Program-made: the position numbers and the translations under genes
NCBI GenBank assembly: GCA_947466165.1
Contig: CANIDW010000025.1
Location: forward strand, 1 to 10,158
From: Comamonadaceae bacterium
GTDB lineage: Bacteria > Pseudomonadota > Gammaproteobacteria > Burkholderiales > Burkholderiaceae_C
Direction of reading: 5' to 3'
DNA: 10,158 nt
Shown here: positions 5,264 through 10,158 of the stretch, piece by piece
Numbering within the stretch: position 1 is the stretch's first letter
Layout of the letters: each line of letters begins with the position of its first letter
The notes under the pieces: model-generated
Told to the model about the DNA's origin: nothing
Database searches by the model: none
What the model saw: the letters and a program-made list of their open reading frames with translations, nothing else

Positions 5264-6526
5264 ATGGAATTTGAATACCCACAAAACTTGCTTGTAGACA
5301 ATTTCCCGGCGAACAACCGGTCATTGCGCATTGCGGTCGTATCAGAAACTTACCCGCCGGAAGTCAACGGCGTTGCCGTGACCTTGTCTAAGGTGGTGGA
5401 GGGTTTGCGCAACGCAAACCACGCGGTACAGCTGATCAGATTGCGACAAAACGGCACAGATGCCGCTGCCCAGGATGACATGTATGCAGGCTATCAAGAA
5501 GTCTTGATGCGTGGCTTTCCTATCCCCAACTACCCGGACCTGCGCATGGGTATGCCGTCCAAAAGTGCCTTGATAAAACTGTGGCAGCTCAAGCGGCCGG
5601 ACATTGTCCACATCGCCACCGAGGGGCCCTTGGGCTGGTCTGCTTTGCGCGCTGCCATGTACTTGAAGCTGCCGGTGTCAACCGACTACCGGACTAATTT
5701 TCAAAGCTACAGCACGCACTACGGCGTTGGCTTTTTATACAAGCCCATCATGGCTTATCTCAAAAAATTCCACAACCATGCAGGCTGCACCATGGTGCCG
5801 ACGGAAGCCTTGCGCGCCTCTTTGGCAGCGGTTGGTTTTCAAAGGCTCAAAGTGGTCAGCCGCGGGGTCGACACAGTTGCTTACGACCCGGCACACCGCA
5901 GTCAGGCCCTGCGTGAGCAATGGGGGCTGGCCCCGCAAGATTTGGCAGTGCTGTGTGTGGGGCGCCTTGCCAAAGAAAAAAATCTGGATTTGTTGCTGCG
6001 CGCATTCGAAGCCATACAAGCACGCCAGCCAAGCGCACGCCTGGTGCTGGTGGGTCACGGCCCGATGCTGCAAGAGTTAAAACTCAAGTGCCCCGGGGCG
6101 ATTTTCACCGGTCAGTTGCGCGGTCACAGCCTGGCCGAGCACTATGCCTCAGCCGACCTTTTTTTGATGCCCAGCCTCACCGAAACATTTGGCAATGTCA
6201 CCACCGAAGCCATGGCCAGCGGCCTGCCGGTAGTGGCATTCAATTACGCTGCGGCGGCAGAAATGATCGTCAGCGGTGTCAATGGTCGCCTGGCAGCGAT
6301 GCGCGATGCAGAAGATTTTGTGTTTGCGGCGAGCGAAGTCGCAGCGCAGCCGGTGCAACTCAAAAGCATGGCTGCAGCAGCGCGTCAGACAGCGCTAGGG
6401 CTGGACTGGGCTTGCATTGTTGAAAAATTCGAAAACGAACTGCTTGAGGTGATAGATGCAAACCGCATCCCCACGATCAACGGCACCCCATCGAAGGGCT
6501 CGCCATTCAAGGTCTCGCGCGTCTGA
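5264..6526 (+). CDS. GT4 glycosyltransferase, lipid-glycosyltransferase-like
   Basis: A 420-residue GT-B fold retaining glycosyltransferase of family GT4, expected at the cytoplasmic face of the inner membrane. The acceptor-side N-terminal domain shows LRIAVVSETYPPEVNGVAVTL (21-41). The donor-side domain shows VGRLAKEKNLD (232-242) with Arg234 and Lys239, GHGP (264-267), and the E-x7-E pair Glu307/Glu315 in ETFGNVTTEAMASG. The N-terminal motif style resembles the MgtA/glucuronosyl- or mannosyl-diacylglycerol synthase group, so a diacylglycerol-type acceptor and UDP-glucuronate or another sugar nucleotide donor are plausible but unproven. About 20 residues precede the first beta strand, and no clear Shine-Dalgarno lies before the ATG at 5264. 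The 3' end overlaps the convergent lplT gene by 20 bases. The divergent partner is the Mpo1-like membrane protein. Confidence 0.9.
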   Translation: MEFEYPQNLLVDNFPANNRSLRIAVVSETYPPEVNGVAVTLSKVVEGLRNANHAVQLIRLRQNGTDAAAQDDMYAGYQEVLMRGFPIPNYPDLRMGMPSKSALIKLWQLKRPDIVHIATEGPLGWSALRAAMYLKLPVSTDYRTNFQSYSTHYGVGFLYKPIMAYLKKFHNHAGCTMVPTEALRASLAAVGFQRLKVVSRGVDTVAYDPAHRSQALREQWGLAPQDLAVLCVGRLAKEKNLDLLLRAFEAIQARQPSARLVLVGHGPMLQELKLKCPGAIFTGQLRGHSLAEHYASADLFLMPSLTETFGNVTTEAMASGLPVVAFNYAAAAEMIVSGVNGRLAAMRDAEDFVFAASEVAAQPVQLKSMAAAARQTALGLDWACIVEKFENELLEVIDANRIPTINGTPSKGSPFKVSRV

Positions 6527-7718
6527 TCATCAGGCCCAGCGCGACTGCGGTACACAGGCCAAACAGGGTCATCAAGCTGATGATTGAAAAATCGGCCGCC
6601 ACCAGCCCCGCGTAAATCCCCAGCATGCACAAAACACTCAGGTTTTCATTAAAACCCTGAACGGCAATCGACCGCCCGGCAGTTAACAGTACAAAGCCCC
6701 GGTGTTGCAGCAGCGCATTGAGCGGAACCACCAAAATACCGCCCACCGCACCCATGACCGACAGCACGACCAGGGCGGTACTCAGCTGCGTTGCATGGGC
6801 GCTGGCCATGATGAGCAAGCCCATCAGCACACCCGCCGGTAAAACCCGCTTGGCGTTTTGCAGCGCAATCCAGCGGCCGGCTATGCCTGCGCCCGCCACC
6901 ACGCCGACGGCCACAGCCGCTTGCAAGTAGGCCGCGTGCTCCAGCGGTAAACCCAGTATGTCAGCCGACCACTTCAACACCACAAATTGCAGCGTTGCAC
7001 CCAGGCCCCAGAAAATCGTGGTCACGCCCAGGGACAAACCGCCTTCTGCGTCCCGCCACAGCAAACGGTTGGAACGCCAGAAATCTTTCATCAACTCAAT
7101 GGGGTGCAGTGTGCTGGCCGGGTACTTTGCACCGCTGTGCGGTATGCCCATGTTCAGCACGCTGGCCAGTGCGTAGATCAGCAGCAGCGTCACCAGCGAA
7201 GGGTACAGCGCAGAGTGCAAAACCAGCGTATCTAACAAAGGCAGACTGCCCAAGCCGGCCATGACGCTGGTATTGACCAAGACCCCGCCTAGCACGGCGC
7301 CCAACAAGGCGGCGCAGACGATGGAGGTTTCCAGCCAGCCATTGGCTTTGACCAGATGATCGGGGCCGACGATTTCGGTGATCAGCCCGTACTTGGCCGG
7401 CGCATAAGCGGCCGCACCCAAACCGGCAATGGCAAAAGCCACCAGCGGGTTCAAACCCAGCAACAAAGCGCACACGCCCACAATCTTGATGCCATTCATG
7501 CATGCCATCAGCCGCGCTTTAGGAAAGGCATCGGCCAGCGGTCCGACAAAAGGGGCCAGCACCACGTATGACACCGTGAAAACAAACTTCAACAGCGGTG
7601 CCCACCACACCGGCAGACCTTGCTCAGACAGCAGTGCAATCGTGACAATCAGCAAGCCGTTGTCAGCCAGTGCAGAAAAAAACTGAGCCGCAAGGATGAG
7701 ATAAAAACCTGATGGCAT
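6507..7718 (-). CDS. lplT: Lysophospholipid transporter LplT
   Basis: Major-facilitator protein of 403 residues with about 12 membrane spans, which in E. coli flips lysophospholipids from the outer to the inner leaflet of the cytoplasmic membrane for re-acylation by Aas. Recognised by the family signatures AQFFSALADNGLL (11-23), APFVGPLADAFPKARLM (55-71), GLGAAAYAPAKYGLITE (99-115), LVKANGWLE (122-130), WGLGATLQF (237-245) and VPLNALLQHRG (331-341), all collinear with E. coli LplT. The start is supported because the first family motif begins near residue 11. No Shine-Dalgarno is visible, and the A and U of the start codon lie inside a hairpin stem (7717-7740). The partner acyltransferase gene aas is not in the window. 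The gene follows the exported-protein gene on the same strand after 87 bases and may have its own promoter. Confidence 0.95.
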   Translation of the reverse strand: MPSGFYLILAAQFFSALADNGLLIVTIALLSEQGLPVWWAPLLKFVFTVSYVVLAPFVGPLADAFPKARLMACMNGIKIVGVCALLLGLNPLVAFAIAGLGAAAYAPAKYGLITEIVGPDHLVKANGWLETSIVCAALLGAVLGGVLVNTSVMAGLGSLPLLDTLVLHSALYPSLVTLLLIYALASVLNMGIPHSGAKYPASTLHPIELMKDFWRSNRLLWRDAEGGLSLGVTTIFWGLGATLQFVVLKWSADILGLPLEHAAYLQAAVAVGVVAGAGIAGRWIALQNAKRVLPAGVLMGLLIMASAHATQLSTALVVLSVMGAVGGILVVPLNALLQHRGFVLLTAGRSIAVQGFNENLSVLCMLGIYAGLVAADFSIISLMTLFGLCTAVALGLMIRRARP

Positions 7719-7740
7719 CGCACCGATTCTGCGGTGCGAT
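7717..7740 (-). repeat. Hairpin overlapping the lplT start codon
   Basis: In the lplT mRNA, ATCGCACCG (7740-7732) and CGGTGCGAT (7725-7717) are perfect 9-bp arms around a 6-base loop CAGAAT. The last two bases of the second arm are the A and U of the lplT AUG. The place where a ribosome site would be expected is entirely in the stem-loop, and no T-run follows. It could be a translational control hairpin or, as DNA, an operator. Confidence 0.7.
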
Positions 7741-7759
7741 TAAGTCAACTGGCAGTCAT

Positions 7760-7781
7760 TGCAGTGACAAAGGCGTGACGG
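7760..7781 (-). promoter_or_regulatory. 11-bp-period GTCAC repeat upstream of lplT, Pho-box-like
   Basis: On the minus strand CCGTCACGCCT is followed directly by TTGTCACTGCA. The two heptamers each match CTGTCAC at 6 of 7 positions and have the 11-bp period of Pho boxes. The spacers are not AT-rich and no -10-like hexamer sits at the expected distance downstream, so promoter function is uncertain. Confidence 0.3.
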
Positions 7782-7798
7782 AAAAACCGCTTACCGGT
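7782..7798 (-). terminator. Weak possible terminator after the exported-protein gene
   Basis: On the minus strand ACCG (7798-7795) and CGGT (7789-7786) form a 4-bp stem with a 5-base loop, and the T of the second arm runs on to make five T (7786-7782). The stem is short, so termination would be inefficient and readthrough into lplT is possible. Confidence 0.3.
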
Positions 7799-7805
7799 CA
7801 GTGAT

Positions 7806-8360
7806 TTACCAGCCGTTTTGCCGGGTCAACACAAAAGGCACATCAGGCGCATCGGGCACGGCCTCGTTACTGAGGTCTTTCCACAGGCCTTTGACCGTGC
7901 GACCGCAGCTGCCCTCGACGATCTGGCCGTCCCAGCTGGCCGTCAGGTTGGTGCCATTGGAAGACTCGTCCAGCAGCAGCGCGCCGGCTTCAATGTCGCC
8001 GGCCAGCTGGGCGCGGGTGGCGTGGCCCGCGACCCTGCCGCCGGGCGCGCTGCGCAGGTCGCGCTGCACTATGCCTGCCAGGCTGTCGCTGAACTCGGCG
8101 TGCTTTTCCAGCAGCACCAGGGCCTGCACCGGCAGACCGCGTGGCGGCTTGTCAAACACTGCCAGCCACTGGCCGTACAACTGCGGCGCCAGCACCTGCT
8201 TGGCAGCGGGGCAGGGCGCCGCTGGTGCCGCAGCAGCACCGGCCGGCCGCTTGGCTTGCTGGGCCTGCGCGCCAGCCAGCGTCAGCGCCAGAGCTGCGCC
8301 CAGAAACCAGCGGGCACCGGCAATTAAAAACAGTGAACTTGGCATGCGCTGCGTGCTCAT
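7806..8360 (-). CDS. Exported protein of unknown function
   Basis: From the ATG at 8360 the product has 184 residues. GAGGT, which overlaps the TGA of the helicase gene, lies five bases before this ATG, giving a clear start and suggesting translational coupling with rep. The open frame runs on upstream inside the helicase gene, but those starts are not credible. Residues 1-33 form a Sec signal peptide (hydrophobic core FLIAGARWFLGAALALTLAG) with probable cleavage after AQA at 33. An Ala/Pro-rich linker (about 38-53) leads into a globular part. Two cysteines, Cys50 and Cys152, could form a disulfide in the periplasm. The segment LTASWDGQIVEGSCGRTVKGLW (split around 139-160) alternates like beta strands. 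I do not recognise a family, and the position behind rep need not imply a role in DNA metabolism. Confidence 0.75.
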   Translation of the reverse strand: MSTQRMPSSLFLIAGARWFLGAALALTLAGAQAQQAKRPAGAAAAPAAPCPAAKQVLAPQLYGQWLAVFDKPPRGLPVQALVLLEKHAEFSDSLAGIVQRDLRSAPGGRVAGHATRAQLAGDIEAGALLLDESSNGTNLTASWDGQIVEGSCGRTVKGLWKDLSNEAVPDAPDVPFVLTRQNGW

Positions 8361-8367
8361 GGGTACC

Positions 8368-10158
8368 TCAAAAGCCGGCTTTGGATTCTGCCAGCGCTTT
8401 GGCCGCTGCGCCATCGGCGGCGCGCTGTGCAAACTCGGCACGCAGAGCGCGGATTTTTTCATGCGGGTCTTCGCGCACGGTGGTCTTGTCCAAGCCCATC
8501 TCGCCGACAAAGCGGCTGACGGTGCCGGCAATCATCTCGCGGCCTTTTTTGCGGCGGCGCAACCAGCTCACGGCCAGCGTGCGCTGTGCGCGCGTGATGC
8601 CCACGTACATCAACCGGCGCTCTTCCTGCAAGCGCAGCGCAATGCTCTCGGCGTTGGTACCCAGCTCATTTTCTTCGTCGAGCTTGAAGGGCAGCAGCCC
8701 CTCAACGCAGCTGACCAGCATCACATGCGGCCACTCCAGTCCCTTGGCGGCGTGCAGCGTGGACAGGGTCACCACGTTCTGCTCGCCCTCGCGCTCGCTG
8801 ATGGTGGACAGCAGGGCGATGTTCTGTATCACCTCGAGCATGTTTTTGCGTTCTTTTTCCATGGTGGTGCCGGCTGCGTCTTCAATTTGTCCGCCACAGC
8901 GCTGCGCCATCCAGTCGCAAAAATCCATCACATTGCTCCAACGCGCAGCGGCCACCGTCTCGCTGTCCTCCGCGTCGTACAGATGCTTTTCGTAGTCGAT
9001 GTCTTTGAGCCAGTCGGTCAGGAACACGCGGGCGTCTTCAGCGCCCACGGTGTTTTTGGCGCGGTACTCCAGCTCGTTGAGGTAGCGGCCAAACTCGTGC
9101 AGCGAGCCCACCGCCTTGGCCGGCAACACCGTGCCCAGCGAATGGCTGAACAGGGACTCAAACAGGCTGAGCTTGTACAAACTCGCAAAGTTGCCCAGCG
9201 CTTGCAAAGTGGTGTGACCGATACCGCGCTTGGGCGTAGTGACAGCGCGCATGAAAGCCGGGTCGTCGTTGTTGCTGAGCAGGCGCAGCCAGCAGCACAG
9301 GTCTTTGATCTCCGCGCGGTCAAAAAAGCTTTGACCCCCTGAGACCTTGTACGGAATCTGCGCGCGCCTAAAAGCCTTTTCAAACACCTTGGCCTGGTGG
9401 TTGGCGCGGTACAGCACGCTGAAGTCTTTCCATTCTTTGTACTGGCTGCCGATGGCCAGCAACTCGCCACCTGCGCGCAGGCTCTGGATGCGCGCGACCA
9501 CGCGGTCGGCCTCGTGTTCTTCGCCGTCGCAATCGACCACGCGCACCGGCTCGCCCTCGCCCAGTTCGCTGAATAACGTCTTCGGGTAGAGCTTGGGGTT
9601 GGGTCCGATCACATTGTTGGCCGCGCGCAAAATCGCGCTGGTCGATCGGTAGTTTTGCTCGAGCTTGACGACCTTGAGCGTCGGGTAATCGACCGGCAGG
9701 CGCTTGAGGTTGTCCAGCGTGGCGCCGCGCCATCCGTAGATGGACTGGTCGTCGTCGCCCACCGCCGTGAAGCCCCCGCGCGCACCGACCAGCAGCTTGA
9801 GCAGCTCGTACTGCGTGGCATTGGTGTCCTGGTATTCGTCCACCAGCACATGGCCCAGGGCCGCCTGCCATTTGTCGCGCACCGCGGCGTGCTCTTGCAG
9901 CAGCTTGAGAGGCAGGCCGATCAGGTCGTCAAAGTCCACGCTTTGGTAGGCCGTCAGCCGCTCTTCGTAGCGCGCCATGATGCGCGCCAGCGTGCGGTCC
10001 TCATCGTTCTCGGCCTGTGCTTCGGCCTGAGCGGCGTTCAGCCCGCTGTTTTTCCAGGCGCTAATACGCCACTGCCACTGGCGGGCGGTCGCAGCGTCTG
10101 TGCTGCCGCCGGCGTCTTTGATGATGCTGGTGACATCGTCGCTGTCCAGAATGCTGAA
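8368..10158 (-). CDS. rep: ATP-dependent DNA helicase Rep (partial, 5' end outside window)
   Basis: Superfamily 1A 3'-5' DNA helicase that assists replication forks past bound proteins. The frame stays open to the window edge, so 596 C-terminal residues are present; the start, Walker A (motif I) and motif Ia lie outside. Numbered from the first visible residue: VDFDDLI near 74, motif II VDEYQDTN (106-113), motif III GDDDQSIYGWRGA (134-146), motif IV QNYRS (168-172), SGGQSFFDRAEIKDL (about 272-286), motif V TLHAAKGLEW (about 466-475) and motif VI YVGITRAQ (about 517-524). VDFDDLIGLPLKLLQ, the NATQYELLKLLVG segment and SGGxSFFxRxEIKDL follow E. coli Rep more closely than UvrD or PcrA, so rep is preferred. 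The stop codon TGA overlaps the ribosome site of the exported-protein gene downstream. Confidence 0.92.
   Translation of the reverse strand, partial: FSILDSDDVTSIIKDAGGSTDAATARQWQWRISAWKNSGLNAAQAEAQAENDEDRTLARIMARYEERLTAYQSVDFDDLIGLPLKLLQEHAAVRDKWQAALGHVLVDEYQDTNATQYELLKLLVGARGGFTAVGDDDQSIYGWRGATLDNLKRLPVDYPTLKVVKLEQNYRSTSAILRAANNVIGPNPKLYPKTLFSELGEGEPVRVVDCDGEEHEADRVVARIQSLRAGGELLAIGSQYKEWKDFSVLYRANHQAKVFEKAFRRAQIPYKVSGGQSFFDRAEIKDLCCWLRLLSNNDDPAFMRAVTTPKRGIGHTTLQALGNFASLYKLSLFESLFSHSLGTVLPAKAVGSLHEFGRYLNELEYRAKNTVGAEDARVFLTDWLKDIDYEKHLYDAEDSETVAAARWSNVMDFCDWMAQRCGGQIEDAAGTTMEKERKNMLEVIQNIALLSTISEREGEQNVVTLSTLHAAKGLEWPHVMLVSCVEGLLPFKLDEENELGTNAESIALRLQEERRLMYVGITRAQRTLAVSWLRRRKKGREMIAGTVSRFVGEMGLDKTTVREDPHEKIRALRAEFAQRAADGAAAKALAESKAGF

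Noticed and set aside
8361..8531. Upstream extension of the exported-protein frame into rep
   Set aside because: The ATG at 8360 has GAGGT at the right distance and begins the signal peptide; the extension has no leader character and overlaps rep codons.
7801..9342. A 513-codon plus-strand open frame across the exported-protein and rep genes
   Set aside because: It is antisense to conserved helicase motifs, its translation is low-complexity (Ala, Gln, His, Gly rich), and it has no ribosome site or family signal.

Overview
The window looks like a chromosomal segment from a betaproteobacterium, most likely Burkholderiales/Comamonadaceae (the Rhodoferax-Polaromonas-Acidovorax neighbourhood). 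The grounds are the moderately GC-rich sequence, the style of the Rep helicase, LplT and UDP-glucose dehydrogenase proteins, and the tRNA-Phe sequence. This placement comes from recognising protein families by eye, not from a database search. I see no insertion sequence, phage gene, CRISPR array or integrase, and coding density is high.

Layout. Positions 1-405 hold a tRNA-Phe(GAA) gene with a perfect -10 box, a small lipoprotein gene 40 bases downstream, and a bidirectional intrinsic terminator. On the minus strand follow UDP-glucose 6-dehydrogenase (425-1783) and a phosphatidylserine decarboxylase of the E. coli type (1862-2743). Divergent from the decarboxylase is a 548-residue, probably membrane-anchored, class III PLP aminotransferase related to glutamate-1-semialdehyde aminomutase (2794-4440). 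It converges on a 202-residue membrane protein with Mpo1/DUF962-like features (4495-5103, minus). That gene is divergent from a GT4 glycosyltransferase (5264-6526), which overlaps tail-to-tail with the lysophospholipid transporter gene lplT (6507-7718, minus). The right end carries a small exported protein of unknown function (7806-8360) and the 3' part of a Rep-type DNA helicase gene (8368 to the window edge), both on the minus strand.

The middle block (425-7718) is rich in functions that meet in envelope lipid metabolism: UDP-glucuronate supply, head-group decarboxylation, an anchored aminotransferase, a possible fatty-acid-modifying membrane protein, a lipid-type GT4 and a lysophospholipid flippase. 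The joint function is inference; I cannot name a described pathway that uses this exact set. The strongest regulatory clue is the 5104-5263 intergenic region. It holds an 11-bp-period GTCAT repeat placed relative to a -10 box exactly as in a classical Pho-box promoter, followed at the predicted transcription start by a perfect 8-bp inverted repeat. A second 11-bp-period GTCAC repeat lies upstream of lplT, whose start codon is partly buried in a 9-bp hairpin. A phosphate-responsive lipid-remodelling locus is therefore the best working hypothesis. No stretch longer than about 160 bases lacks a gene.
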